DNA of 64,000 nt from Nitzschia sp. DOCU1 (Eukaryota; Bacillariophyta; Bacillariophyceae; Bacillariales; Bacillariaceae), in NCBI GenBank assembly GCA_951394045.1, contig OX595999.1, positions 62,001-126,000 on the forward strand, given 5' to 3'. A program made the translations under genes and the position numbers. The notes beneath the pieces are model-generated. The model ran no database searches, was not told the origin of the DNA, and saw only the letters and a program-made list of their open reading frames with translations. Below are positions 42,862-54,125 of this stretch, piece after piece (the stretch's first letter is position 1; every line of letters begins with the position of its first letter).

Positions 42862-44613
42862 TTATTTATGTATGTTCTGTTCTTCAGCAAATCTCGCCTC
42901 AAGCTCAACAATTTGCCGCTGTAGTTCCAACTTGTCCAGCTCTAGTTGAGACACCTTCAATTGAAGTTGGGCAATCTCGTCCTTCAGTTCGTACACAATG
43001 TCTTTGTGTTCTTCGTCGGCCCTTTCTTCAAACACACCCATTGCACAGCTGATATGAAAGCTTTTCTCTCCCTCGTCATCAGTACTGCAAGTGAATGTAC
43101 ACGTAGATCCCATGTCGTCATCATGACACTCAGTACGAATGGAAGAGTTCGGATTGAAGTCAGAGAATGTCATAGGGGTACCAGTAGATTCTTCGTCAGC
43201 CGCGGCATAAGTAATTTCGAGAGGGGGAGGGGCTTCGAGAGCGGGAAGGGCTTGGGCAATAGCTCCGATAAGCCCAGAATTCAGAGCCTTCATTTCGCTT
43301 GCGAATTCCGAGCCTTTCTTCTCTCTCCGTTGATTGCCCACCCATCTGTCGAACTTGTTCTCCGATTTCAAGCCATAAGCCCCTGTCTCTTTACACAGGG
43401 CGCAGCGTGCATGCAATACAAGGTGGCGCAAGCATACGTAGAGCTTACGTTTATTGAGATTCGACTTCAGATGTTCAACATTCCCGAATTCAAATATGGT
43501 GTCCTTGGTCCGCTTGGCGGAAGTAAAGAGAGCCCTCATACAATTCTCAATGTCAGTTGCCTCTTCGTCAAAGGTGTCGAACTTTTGTCCATCGAACATA
43601 GGATCGTCCGGTTGGACAGGTCTCAATTTCACGCCACCTGACCACTGTTTAAGCTGTTGAAGTTCGTCAGAAGAGCTGGGAATTGCCACGTAATTACCGG
43701 TTTCTTCGTCATCAAACTCAAGGCGGGGGTAAGAACCGGTAAGTCGACTAAGGCTCCTAAAAGCATCCGCCAGAGAAGTGGTCTTCTTGAAGAATGCTCG
43801 TACGAGAATCACCAGTCTGCTCATGTGCGTCATCTTATCATCGTATTCCAAATAAGGAAACCGAAGTTTAAACGCCATCAAGGCAATAATGAAGAACTCC
43901 AGGTGCTGTTCTCCCTTGTCCTCGTCATTCCGCCTACTGTTACCGGTAGTCTCGACCTTACGCTTTTCCGTCACCAGATCATGAATCTTGTTGCATATAG
44001 AACTCCAATAGCCGTTCGTCTCCCCACGTTTGCTGGCCCCTATATTCAAAAATGTCACGACAGTCTTTCCAGTCTTGGTGTCTACTCTGGCACGAAATTT
44101 CTTCAACTTTAATACGTCAGCGAATGTCACACTATTACCGCCCTCTTGCTTAAGGGCCCAAATGAAGTAGATTGCGTGCGTGGCAACATTGTCAAAGTTC
44201 GCAGAAATCCTGGCAAGAGTGAGAACCCTAACTGCCTCTGTGGGTTCCCAATCTAAGGAATTAAGCTCAGGATCTCCGAAGAACACAACATCGTTCGGAT
44301 GCATCTCCTTATCCCTTTCCGTCGGAGAAACCTGCTGTTCTCCTTCCCACCGATCAGAGTGCCTACTGTGCGCATGTACCTCACTAACGCGCGGGGGCGG
44401 GGGCGGCAAAGGCGGGGGCGGGGGCGGCAAAGGAGAAAGCGTCCTACTGGCACCGTACAGGACATCGCGAACAACCGACGAATTCGCAGATTCCTCAAAA
44501 TCGCACCGTTTGTTAATCAAAGCTTCCGCATATGCCGCGCACTCCGCATACAACATGTCGGAGTAGTCGTCGCTGTCGACGCTTTCGTCGCCTGCACGAA
44601 TTTGTTTCGCCAT
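42862..44613 (-). CDS. unknown coiled-coil protein, flanked by repeat arrays
   Basis: 583 residues from the ATG at 44613. Acidic N-terminus, then a proline run (PLPPPPPPLPPPPPR near residue 61), a long globular-looking part (NFDNVATHAIYFIWALKQ, FFIIALMAFKLRFPYLEYDD), a Cys/His group (LRHLVLHARCALCKETGAYG), and a C-terminal coiled coil (YELKDEIAQLQLKVSQLELD ...). No family recognised. Codon composition is less AT-rich than the RING cluster. It lies between two near-identical direct repeat blocks, so it may have been duplicated or mobilised with them. Confidence 0.7.
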   Translation of the reverse strand: MAKQIRAGDESVDSDDYSDMLYAECAAYAEALINKRCDFEESANSSVVRDVLYGASRTLSPLPPPPPPLPPPPPRVSEVHAHSRHSDRWEGEQQVSPTERDKEMHPNDVVFFGDPELNSLDWEPTEAVRVLTLARISANFDNVATHAIYFIWALKQEGGNSVTFADVLKLKKFRARVDTKTGKTVVTFLNIGASKRGETNGYWSSICNKIHDLVTEKRKVETTGNSRRNDEDKGEQHLEFFIIALMAFKLRFPYLEYDDKMTHMSRLVILVRAFFKKTTSLADAFRSLSRLTGSYPRLEFDDEETGNYVAIPSSSDELQQLKQWSGGVKLRPVQPDDPMFDGQKFDTFDEEATDIENCMRALFTSAKRTKDTIFEFGNVEHLKSNLNKRKLYVCLRHLVLHARCALCKETGAYGLKSENKFDRWVGNQRREKKGSEFASEMKALNSGLIGAIAQALPALEAPPPLEITYAAADEESTGTPMTFSDFNPNSSIRTECHDDDMGSTCTFTCSTDDEGEKSFHISCAMGVFEERADEEHKDIVYELKDEIAQLQLKVSQLELDKLELQRQIVELEARFAEEQNIHK

Positions 44614-44977
44614 TGTAACACTCTATCCTATTTCTATTCTGACTTCACAGGGCGGACCTAAAAAAATGAGCTAGAAACATCGCAACCTCTGGGTAGGTAC
44701 GTACGACTATCTGCTTTAGGATATCTTGGCAATACAGCTCTGCACTATTGGTTAGGCCCCTACCCTACAGCCACCATTCTTCACCCCGACAGGGAAACAA
44801 AGAATTCAAGTATTCTACACTAGATTGAGATAAAAACTATAGTACAACGAATAATTACGAAAATTATCAAACAGGCTAGAGAAGCTACGAAGTGGGATCG
44901 GTTTTTCTAAGCATTGATTTACGACGAAAAACGATTTTCGACCGAAACTAATCGTTACAGAAACCTACGACTACTGG
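44614..44977. other. spacer upstream of the coiled-coil gene
   Basis: Probable promoter. Contains gttaggcccctaccctacag (about 44751), resembling ggtagggcccctaccccacc at 46841 upstream of the sulfotransferase-like gene. Confidence 0.35.
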
Positions 44978-46431
44978 ATCGTCCGCAAGTCTTCGAATCA
45001 GAGTAAGAGTTCCAAGATGTCAAGCAGCAAGGCCGACCGAAAGGCTTCGAATGAGAGTAGTCCTGCGACGGTTTCGAGCGAATCGGACCAGGACAAGAAC
45101 AGCTTGCGTCGAGACGAGTTGACAGAATGGTTTGTCCGTTGCTACCGATCCTTCTCTCCCCAAATCTTCGAATGAGAGTAAGATTTCCAAGACGTCGAGC
45201 AGCAAGGCCAACCGAAGGGCTTCGAATGAGAGTAGTAGTGAGACGATTTCGAAAAAAGAACAACTTGCGTCGAGACGAGTTCACAGAACCAGGTTTGTCG
45301 CTTGCTACCAATCCTTCTCACCTGAAGTCCAAGATCCGCCAGACGCTCAAGATCAAATCCGGTGCCGCGGCGAACGAATCAAAACTTTCTGCAGAACTTC
45401 ATTACAGAAATTCCAACACCCGAGTCTTTGGCAAAGTTACCGTAACCTCCTGTTCCCCGCACAATCCGCAACTCTTCGGATGAGATTAAGTGTTCCAAGA
45501 CGTCAAGCAGCAAGGCCGACCGAAGGGCTTCAAATGAGAGTAGTAGTTCAAGATTAAATCCGTGCCGTAGCAAATATTCCGTATTCATATTCGTAGTCGA
45601 TGGCTTCCCATTCAATTGCCTTTAATTCCAGCAGTGAAACAATGTATCCTCTTCATGCAGTCCTGGTGAGTCTTTGACAAAGTTACCGTAACCAACTGTT
45701 CCCCGCACAATCCCCAAGTCTTCGAATAAGAGTAAGATTTCCAAGACGTCGAGCAGCAAGGCAGACCGAAGGGCTTCGAATGAGAGTAGTAGTGAGACGA
45801 TTTCGAAAAAAGAACAACTTGCGTCGAGATGAGTTGACAGAACCAGGTTTGTCGCTTGCTACCGATCCTTCTCACCTGAAGTCCAAGATCAATCCGCAAC
45901 TCTTCGGATGAGATTAAGAGTTCCAAGACGTCAAGCAGCAAGGCAGACCGAAGGGCTTCGAATGAGAGTAGTAGTGAGACGATTTCGAAAAAAGAACAAC
46001 TTGCGTCGAGACGAGTTGACAGAACCAGGTTTGTCGCTTGCTACCGATCCTTCTCACCTGAAGTCCAAGATCAATCCGCAACTCTTCGGATGAGATTAAG
46101 AGTTCCAAGACGTCAAGCAGCAAGGCAGACCGAAGGGCTTCGAATGAGAGTAGTAGTGAGACGATTTCGAAAAAAGAACAACTTGCGTCGAGACGAGTTG
46201 ACAGAACCAGGTTTGTCGCTTGCTACCGATCCTTCTCACCTGAAGTCCAAGATCAATCCGCAACTCTTCGGATGAGATTAAGAGTTCCAAGACGTCACGC
46301 AGCAAGGCCGACCGAAGGGCTTCGAATGAGAGTAGTAGTTCAAGATTAAATCCTTCCACTTACCCCATCACGGTCGTCATAAGCGGTGGCTAATCGTTGC
46401 CCCAAGAAATTATGTGACAAACCGAAACGTC
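44978..46431. repeat. array of 182-bp repeats, right block
   Basis: Same family as 41340-42688. Near-identical units start at about 45878, 46060 and 46242. The first unit (44978-45178) differs most and stays open in one frame (KSSNQSKSSKMSSSKADRK ... RRDELTEWFVRCYRSFSP), so it may be closest to the ancestral coding sequence. Both blocks end in ...gacaaaccgaaacgtc and then diverge. Confidence 0.8.
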
Positions 46432-47080
46432 GTGGTGGCGAGTTGCGTCCCATGTCTGGCGGACTACTGGCAGACAGTTCTGCGAGCGGCGGCTGCAGCG
46501 CGGTCACGGGCACGACAATGGCGGTTTGAAACAAAAAACGTCCGACAAAGCAGCTTTCTTGGAAGCCAAATTCTGGATGAGTCCTTCACAACCGGTACAA
46601 TCATCCATTCATTGAGTACCTTTGAATGAGCCGGAGAGATGTCTCCATGGTCATTGTTTGCTTTGACTCCACAACGTGAGAAAAACCATCCAAACCGATT
46701 CCAGCGGTGTTCGGGGGATCTTCAGTATTTTTCGTAAAAAGCGCGCGTAATTTACCCGAATTTTCTAAGTAATATAACGGCAGCTTTTTCATCGTGAGGA
46801 TTTCTTATATTTTGTTCTTCACTTCGTACCCTTGAGGCGCCGGTAGGGCCCCTACCCCACCGCGCCATCGTTTTTCATGGTCTCCCCAGGGAGAGCCACG
46901 GACCATTATCGAGAAACGATGGGGCAAGCGGGCGATGGCTTTTGGCGGGTAAGATTTCCCACATCCCAAGTTGCTACCTATCCTGATTTAATTTCATTCC
47001 AAGCACCATGATGAACGGTGTTGCTGCACATCAGGAGGAGCCACATTACTTGATGCAAAGAGAATGACAGTGTGATTGAC
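46432..47080. other. spacer upstream of the sulfotransferase-like gene
   Basis: No gene seen. Contains ggtagggcccctaccccacc (46841) and gaaacgatggggcaagcg (about 46912); the latter resembles the end of the dispersed upstream repeat. Confidence 0.35.
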
Positions 47081-48556
47081 ATGGTGATAAAGGTGAAGCA
47101 AAGTCGATCTTCGCTAGCGAGATATCGACGATTGGGCTTTTTCTTTTTACTGATGATTAAGATCTCTGAACTATTTACAGTGGACCACACCCCATCATCG
47201 TCCCGAAATGAAGTTGTGCCGATATTATTCTCGGCTTCAAATTCATCAAGCTGCTGCTCGTTGGCAGCAGGATCGTCAACATCACCCGCTACCACCTCTG
47301 AAAACAACAAGCAGCGAAGATTGGTTTTACACATTGGACCACCAAAGACTGGGAGCACGACAATCCAGTGCATCATGCGTGATCAGGAATCTCAGGCCAT
47401 GGCAGCCGATGGCTATCTTCTACTAGAGACGGAGGCTTGTCGGTTGGACCAGCACATGGGAACCAAGCTGCCCGTAAGCCCGTTTAGCCGCAATGGATAC
47501 ATTCCGAAATGTCTTGCAGAACTCGACAAGTACGCCATTCCTCCCCTTCAAAATACTGCAAATTCTTCTTGGGACAGGCCGTCCTGTTGGAACGACTACG
47601 TTCAGGCGATTCGCCAACGTGCGCCAGAACATTCGAATGTGATCATTTCAAATGAGAATTCAGTCATGGTTCGTCAACAGAATCATGCTCGTGAACCAAG
47701 TTTTCTGGATTTGATTCTTCAAGATTTACAAGATGAATTCGACAAAGTTCAGGTTGTTGCCACCTATCGTCATTATTTTGATTGGATTATATCCTTTTAC
47801 AATCAAGAATTCAAAGGCCGATGGACCAAACCCCGAAGATTTGGTGTCTGGCCTAGCGAATCCAAACGTGCGATAATTATTCCCCGCAAAATTGAGTATG
47901 CCCTTGAAAAAATCACGACAGGACAACGAGGGGAACTGGATTCGTGGATATCGCTGTATACGTCCAAGCGCTACCGAGGTCGACTGGAGTTTACCATTGT
48001 GGACATGAATCGAAACCACCGTGATGATGATGATGACGAGAGCGACTACAACGCCTCTTTCAAGAATAAGAGTGTCTCATTGGAAACGGATTTTTTCTGC
48101 CTTGCTGTGCCAAATATGCCGAATATGTGTCGACATGTATCGTTGCCACGAGGTCCTACCAAGAATCCGTCGAGAGAAGATATGATCACGTTTGATCGAC
48201 TTGCCACAGCAGCCCATGCCCGTGGATGGATCCGACCATCGTCAATATCTCGAGACAAGGTCTTTCATGCTGCTCGAGCCTTTCACTCGTCTCTCACTCA
48301 AACAAATACTACCACGGATCTGCCACGACTATGTCCCTCGTTGGATCAATTGCAGCTTCTTTGGACTCGATCTTTGGAGTATGCCCGAAACATTTTTGCG
48401 GCCATACCAACATTACCTTCGAACAACTTTGATATCGAACGATATGTCTGCAAGGGGTGGAATCGTACGCTTCAAAAGCAAAGTTTGTGTGATGTCGATG
48501 TTGACCGTGTCTTGTCTGAACAATCCCATTGGGAACTCTTTTTCAAGGGATTATGA
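47081..48556 (+). CDS. sulfotransferase-like type II membrane protein
   Basis: 491 residues from the ATG at 47081. One hydrophobic segment near residues 18-30 (LGFFFLLMIKISELF) after basic residues suggests a Golgi-type signal anchor. LVLHIGPPKTGSTTIQ (about 47321-47370) is the 5'-phosphosulfate loop of PAPS-dependent sulfotransferases, and VVATYRHYFDWIISFYNQ (about 47752) fits the 3'-phosphate-binding segment. The C-terminal half is diverged. Expected to transfer sulfate from PAPS to a glycan or protein in the Golgi lumen; acceptor unknown. No intron needed. Confidence 0.75.
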   Translation: MVIKVKQSRSSLARYRRLGFFFLLMIKISELFTVDHTPSSSRNEVVPILFSASNSSSCCSLAAGSSTSPATTSENNKQRRLVLHIGPPKTGSTTIQCIMRDQESQAMAADGYLLLETEACRLDQHMGTKLPVSPFSRNGYIPKCLAELDKYAIPPLQNTANSSWDRPSCWNDYVQAIRQRAPEHSNVIISNENSVMVRQQNHAREPSFLDLILQDLQDEFDKVQVVATYRHYFDWIISFYNQEFKGRWTKPRRFGVWPSESKRAIIIPRKIEYALEKITTGQRGELDSWISLYTSKRYRGRLEFTIVDMNRNHRDDDDDESDYNASFKNKSVSLETDFFCLAVPNMPNMCRHVSLPRGPTKNPSREDMITFDRLATAAHARGWIRPSSISRDKVFHAARAFHSSLTQTNTTTDLPRLCPSLDQLQLLWTRSLEYARNIFAAIPTLPSNNFDIERYVCKGWNRTLQKQSLCDVDVDRVLSEQSHWELFFKGL

Positions 48557-48586
48557 TAGATAGTACTCAGTAGACTAGCAGGAGTC

Positions 48587-48836
48587 CGGCGGATCTTTTT
48601 CTTGAAGCAACGGTGGATGAACGACAGACGATGGGCACAGGGATGTACCGAAGTGTCAGCGTCATATGATTCGCTCGACAATCCCATTAGTTGATATGAT
48701 AGGCCTTTTTTTAAGATTCATCCTATGCTAAAAAACGATGCCACATCATGTTGTTTTGTCGTGTGAGACACATTTATATAACAACATGGTGTCGCCGAAA
48801 TTACGGTGCCAAAAGGGCGCGAAACGATGGGGACCA
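48587..48836 (+). repeat. dispersed upstream repeat, copy B
   Basis: ggagtccggcggatcttttt ... acagacgatgggcac ... tgtcgtgtgagacaca ... tatataacaacatggtg ... gcgaaacgatggggacc. Partner of 34507-34736. Here it lies about 150-400 bp upstream of the reductase gene. Confidence 0.75.
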
Positions 48837-48988
48837 CGTCATTCCAAAAACGAAAATCTTCTCTTCGATCGCATCAATTGCAACAGGACATCAACGACAA
48901 CACTCTCTGACATACAATGCAAACAATTGCCTGATATCGACAGTCGAAAGAGGTGAATGAATAGTACCTACTACTCCTAATCATCAAA

Positions 48989-49768
48989 ATGCTTCTACAA
49001 GATAGTGAGGATGCTGATGACTTTCATCGCGCCATGGCTTTTGGCATTATCGGCATGTCGCCCGTGGTAGCCGCCATTTTGCTGGTCCTTCAACCATCGA
49101 CCTATGGAAAGTTGCATGGCAGCCGCCGCAAGAGCTGGTTTGGACCTTTATTGCCAGCAAAGTGGTGTTGGATGATTTTTGAATCGCCCAATTGGATCTG
49201 GGTCTTGTATGCCGTGTGGCAACGCGGTACCCTACCGCCCCCGAGCAATACACTCCTGCTTCTTTGGTTCTTGTTGCATTATGTGCATCGATCCATTTTG
49301 TATCCACTTCAAATGTCTCCAAACTCGAAATTTCCAGTAGGAATCATGATGTTCTTGGCATTGCCCTATTGTATGATCAATGGTTACCTTCAAACTCAAG
49401 CTCTATATAGGCAACGCCTATCGGGCAATTGGCAATTTTACGGCGGATTTGTCTTGATTTTGGCAGGCTTTACTTTGGCCTTTGGTTCGGATCAAACTCT
49501 ACTCAAACTACGACGACAATCTCCCCAAAGGTATCAAATACCATATGGACCAGGATTTACCTACGTGTCGTGCCCTCACTTTTTGGGTGAACTACTGGAA
49601 TGGACCGGCTTTTGCTTGGCGTCCAACGGTTCCTGGGCTTCCATGTCGTTTGTGATTTGGACCGCCTGCAATTTGATTCCTCGAGCTCTGTTACAACATG
49701 AATGGTATCGTGAAACCTTCAAGGACTATCCAATGGAACGCAAGGCGATTCTACCCTTTGTACTATGA
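48989..49768 (+). CDS. steroid 5-alpha-reductase family protein
   Basis: 259 residues from the ATG at 48989, the usual size for SRD5A/DET2 proteins. About six hydrophobic segments span the protein. The conserved C-terminal domain is clear: YQIPYGPGFTYVSCPHFLGE, LLEWTGFCLAS, then NLIPRALLQHEWYRETFKDY and the ending RKAILPFVL, which includes the NADPH-binding region typical of the family. Reduces the delta-4 double bond of 3-oxo-steroid or related sterol substrates in the endoplasmic reticulum membrane; the true substrate here is unknown. Enoyl-CoA reductase-like relatives are less likely given the ending. Confidence 0.9.
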   Translation: MLLQDSEDADDFHRAMAFGIIGMSPVVAAILLVLQPSTYGKLHGSRRKSWFGPLLPAKWCWMIFESPNWIWVLYAVWQRGTLPPPSNTLLLLWFLLHYVHRSILYPLQMSPNSKFPVGIMMFLALPYCMINGYLQTQALYRQRLSGNWQFYGGFVLILAGFTLAFGSDQTLLKLRRQSPQRYQIPYGPGFTYVSCPHFLGELLEWTGFCLASNGSWASMSFVIWTACNLIPRALLQHEWYRETFKDYPMERKAILPFVL

Positions 49769-50784
49769 TTGTCATTATCCTTCGGAACGACAAACGACTC
49801 CAAGAATCATAGTCGTTGTCGTCACAAACCGATTCCAAGAATCCTAGTCGTCGAAGTCGTCATCACCAGGAGCATCGGGCTTGTACTAGTCCGTGCTGGT
49901 ATTATCACTTCCGGTAGTGATCTCAAGTATTATCGCTGGCTCCTGTGCTCTTCGTTGATTCCTAACATGAGTATCATCGATCTGAACGAAGACGAACAGA
50001 AAAATGGCAGGAATCATGATCATTATCGTCGTCATCATCAGGAGCGTCCTCGCTGCACTAGGCGCTGCTTATATTGTCACCACTCATTAACTCACGTATT
50101 GTGCCTGGCTACTGCTGTCCGTTTGTGGATGCATCTATCTATGGCGAGTGGAGTAACACTGCCTTTACTAGCTCCCTTCGACAGCAGACAGAAGAAGAGC
50201 CACCCGGAGGGAGGTACCATTTAAAACGACGGCCGGTGCTGTTGCACCTTGCATGCAGCTCGATGATGGTATCCGTTCCAGTGGGGATTCGCGTCGAGCT
50301 CCGCATCGGAACACCGTGGTGGGCGCTAATGGCAATCCTGCTCACGACGCCTCCAAAAACGCGGCGTCGTGAGTGCTACATATGGTGAATTGCACCAAAT
50401 TCCCAATTTGGAATAAGACCTTGGCGATGCCAACAATGTCCCGGCTCTGCTCGTGCATCGCCCTGACACAAGTAACAATGAGATAGCAGCTATTGCTACA
50501 GTGGCTCGCATCACCTTTGCTATTACTACTAACGCTACCGTGTATTGCTACAGTGGCTCGCATCACCTTTGCTATTACTAATGCTACCGTGTATTGCTAC
50601 AGTGGCTCGCATCACCTTTGCTATTACTAACGCTACCATGTATTGCTACGAGGGGCTGGCGGGATTTGCATGGGTCGGTAGTAATCGCGTCCGGAGCTTG
50701 GTCTGCTGTGCAAAGCACGATGGTGCTGGTGCTGCCTTCTAGTATTAACTGGGACGGCCTCGTTTCTTGTGGAGCGCCGTGGTC
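49769..50784. other. intergenic with short repeats
   Basis: No gene supported. Has a two-copy near repeat (gactccaagaatcatagtcg, gattccaagaatcctagtcg near 49797-49850) and the minisatellite at 50492-50641. Confidence 0.4.
50492..50641. repeat. minisatellite, three copies of 49-52 bp
   Basis: attgctacagtggctcgcat followed by cacctttgctattact and a(a/c)gctaccgtgt, starting at 50492, 50544 and 50593, with a truncated start at 50642. Units of 52, 49 and 49 bp; the first has an extra act. Confidence 0.9.
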
Positions 50785-51135
50785 TCATGTGGTAGTGGTA
50801 GATACTGTCGACGCGGAGAAAATGAATTCGTCCTCTTCGCCATCATCATCATCGATTACTTTAAGGGCTTCGTCGAGGATAGCAAGAATCAAATTCATTT
50901 GGTGGTGATTCCCCACCACCACATGCGAACTATTATTAGTAATTGTTGATGATCGTTGTGGATGTGGGTCGGAGAAGAGCGTGGATATAGGACCCAAGAA
51001 CTGTGCTCCTGCTTGTGGTAGGCTTCGGCGACCTGCGGTCATCCCGGCGATCGTGCGTCCACAATCGTCCATCGTCATGGTGGTGGTGGAGCTTGCGCCG
51101 CAGCTGCCGCTTCTTGAATCTTCGTTCCTCGTCAT
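50785..51135 (-). CDS. small protein of the four-gene family
   Basis: 116 residues from the ATG at 51135. The N-terminus MTRNEDSRSGSCGASS and the following DDCGRTIAGMTAG match MTGNEEPRSYSGAS with GDCVITTTTIAAMAA in the gene at 52642. The low-complexity middle is followed by the family helix MNLILAILDEALKVIDDDDG and an acidic/Ser/Thr tail. Unknown function. Confidence 0.65.
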   Translation of the reverse strand: MTRNEDSRSGSCGASSTTTMTMDDCGRTIAGMTAGRRSLPQAGAQFLGPISTLFSDPHPQRSSTITNNSSHVVVGNHHQMNLILAILDEALKVIDDDDGEEDEFIFSASTVSTTTT

Positions 51136-52641
51136 TTCTCTTTCAGTTTTCTGTCGATGTCTTTGTCTCTAGAAGATTGTGCTTTTATGATGAAAGATAG
51201 CTGATTTACCGGTAGTGTCGTGATCTTGATGGCGCATTTCATAGTCTAGTTCCTCGCAATATCACATCATGCATCATGCTGTGCAAGGGGTTGGGGCAGT
51301 AGTCCCTGAATTGTCCAGGCATAGAACATTCTCGTGTGAACAGTCATAGTTATTAAATGAAGTGGTTTGGGAGCAAGTGCCTAAAAGTCAGGGCAATTCA
51401 AGTGCCGAAAGGTCAGGGCATTTTAACATATAGAAGCAAGCACCAGTTTATCTTCCGATCCCGTAATTACCACATTCGTTTTTCTCAAGAATCCTCAAGG
51501 ACCTGAATAACTTAGAAGTAAAATGCTCCGAAAGAGTTTAGTGCCCTCATGGCATGTTAAATGATTCATAAATGCTTCCCGCCCGATAAGACTCCAACCC
51601 TAACACGGAGACATATCGTTCTTTGTCCGTGAGTAATCATTTAAGGCAATTGGTCATCGAAACTCCATGCTAATGAGCAAAAGTCACACGCAATGAAGAA
51701 TGCCACTTCGTTACCGCCGAGGTTGCGAACTGAAAGTCACCGCTTTTAATCAAAAACGCATGTTTAGCCGATATGACGACACGTCCTTCATACTGGTAGG
51801 TTGTGCAGAACATCTTGTGGAAGCAAAGGAACCATGCTTCGGCCTTGTTCTTTCGACAGAAATTCTTTTGACCAACTTCAGCTGCCCTTTGTGCCATCAA
51901 GAACTTGACTGGTGGCGCCAAGGCATCCGATCCGAAGTATGTCTTACTGAAAGACGAGGACCATCGCGATGATGAGTTAGTATAACGGCGACAGCGACGG
52001 TAAGCCGACGCGGCTACCAGTAGAAGAACAAGTATCCAAGACGATGATCGGAGCCCTCACCATGCGTACTCAGGACTACCGTAGTCGTCGTATCGTAGTA
52101 GTACTAAGAAAGAACGCGAAACAGCAAGCAACAGAAGGAGATTTCACCACCACCAGCATGGCGCGGCCCTCCTCGTCCTCTGACTGAAGAAGTGGTGTTT
52201 GTTCTTCTTCGTCCTGGTGGTGCTTGACAAGAAGCACCAAGGAGCAACAAAGATCATAATATACTAACTTATAATAGCGTTGTTACTGTTTTCGCCGGCG
52301 GGTATTAGACGCTACCAGAACTCCTACCGGTAGTACTACTAGGAATCTGGCCTGCCTGCTGCCGCCTCCTGGACTGACGGTGCTCCTCATGGTCTTGCAG
52401 TAGGTGCTCCTTCTTGTCCTCCTGTTCCTCCTCGGGGTCTTTCTTGCAAGGACAACAAGAAGAAGAACAAAGCACCAAGGAGAAGGAGCTAGCTAGTAAG
52501 AAGAACAAGAGGCCGCAAGAACAAGAACAGCCGCCGCACCGGAAGAAGAAGTAGTACTACCATTACTACACTCTGCTACCGGTAGTACTATGGGGCGCCG
52601 GAGCGTTAGATTGCAGTAGTAATAGATGGTGCTGACATCAT
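51136..52641. other. intergenic between two small-family genes
   Basis: About 1.5 kb. Motif copies ttaccggtag (51206) and exact ctaccggtag (52324, 52576), each followed by tagtac-type sequence. A frame at 51700-51972 has a Cys-x2-Cys end (NFSCPLCHQELDWW) but nothing else supports it. Otherwise no gene seen. Confidence 0.4.
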
Positions 52642-53067
52642 CTACGAGAAAAGCGATTCCTCCTTCTCGCCCCCATCATCATAGTCATCTTCGGCGCCGA
52701 TTACGTTGAGGGCTTCGTTGATGACTCCCAGCAGGTACTCCATTGTGGTGGTGTCTTCTTCATGTTCTTGCTCGTCGTGATGATGATGATAAGATTCCTC
52801 CACCAACAAAAGTGAACAGCTGCTGGTGCGGGTAGGTCGTGATCGTGAATGCTGCTGGTTGGCGAAGAGCATGGCTAAAGGAGGGTTCAAAGGGGGCATC
52901 GTTCTGCTTATCATGCTACTACTAAGGGAAGGTTGCAGTTCTAGTCTTCGTCCTCGGCGTGGTGGTGTTGCTGCTGCCATCGCGGCGATCGTTGTGGTAG
53001 TAATAACACAATCGCCCATCATAGTGCTGGCTCCTGAGTAGCTTCTTGGTTCCTCGTTTCCCGTCAT
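52642..53067 (-). CDS. small protein of the four-gene family
   Basis: 141 residues from the ATG at 53067. Starts MTGNEEPRSYSGAS; the middle is Pro/Ser/Arg-rich with a His run (YHHHHDEQEHEED). The family helix is MEYLLGVINEALNVIGAEDD, followed by an acidic tail ending EESLFS. Closest to the gene at 50785. Unknown function. Confidence 0.65.
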   Translation of the reverse strand: MTGNEEPRSYSGASTMMGDCVITTTTIAAMAAATPPRRGRRLELQPSLSSSMISRTMPPLNPPLAMLFANQQHSRSRPTRTSSCSLLLVEESYHHHHDEQEHEEDTTTMEYLLGVINEALNVIGAEDDYDDGGEKEESLFS

Positions 53068-54125
53068 GTCTGTGCAATTGTTTCTTGGGATGTGAAATCG
53101 TGTTTTGTGAGCAGAAAAATGGCCAATTGGGTGCTGATGATGGTTGAAACGCTAAATTTCGGCTTCCGGTTCTCATTGCTCATAATTATTTAATGATCCA
53201 AATTTTTAATTGCATAGTACTTTCCGGCGCTAGCTCGTACTTAACGAACGGTAGAAATGGAGGACGTGGTGCATTCCCGCACAAATGGTACCGATATTTG
53301 TAGTTAGAGAGAGAGTCAAATATGATAGTGAGAGCGTTACCGTGGGATATGATTTTAGAGCTTATTTTGCCGCCATCATCTACGAGAAACCTTGTAGCCG
53401 AAGAACTGAAAGTCACCGCATTGTAGAAGCTTGTGGTTCGTCAAGTTTATTAGAGAGAGTTGTATTTTTAAACGTCAAGTTTTGGTTCCTCTAATGACGA
53501 ACGTGGTTCTCTCATACCTACAGTACCTTCTCTCCTCTAATGCGAACCATCATGATGGCGTTTCGATTGTTAGCGTGACGACTTTTGCAGTATGTTCCGC
53601 GCGTGCCATCCAGATAATATTTTACCTATGATACATATATTTTTATAGGTATGTACGTACGAAGATGGATACTGGCGAACCGTTTCACGCTCGCCAAAGT
53701 CAACGAGCAGGTGGCGGCATATCAACCACCACTCATTTTTCTTTGCGCGATGGACAGACAACTTTCCTCTTTCTACGAACACAGCCAAGAATCGCCGATG
53801 CAGCTTCACTCCTTTCATCGTGCGATCACTACGCTTCGTTGTACAATTTGTATTGTAAAGAACTCGCTCTCTTCAATGACGATGAATGACTCGCATCAAT
53901 GCAGCAGCAGCTGCTGCTTCACTGCTCGCTTGTGCGACAAGACATGGAGTCATTGCACTTATTTTTGATCGAGAACTGCTCTTCTAAAGTATGAGTGAAG
54001 CGTCAAACTGTGAGCGCAAAAAGATCTGGATCTCGCATCCGATCTCATAGTTTGTTCTGTGGAACAAGATTCATTGCCTCTTGAAGTGTACCTCCACTAT
54101 TCAGCAAACGACTACTTCCAGCATT
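53068..54125. other. intergenic, no gene seen
   Basis: About 1 kb. A 17-bp string gaactgaaagtcaccgc near 53404 also occurs near 51727, which may mark a diverged shared segment. No supported coding sequence. Confidence 0.35.
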
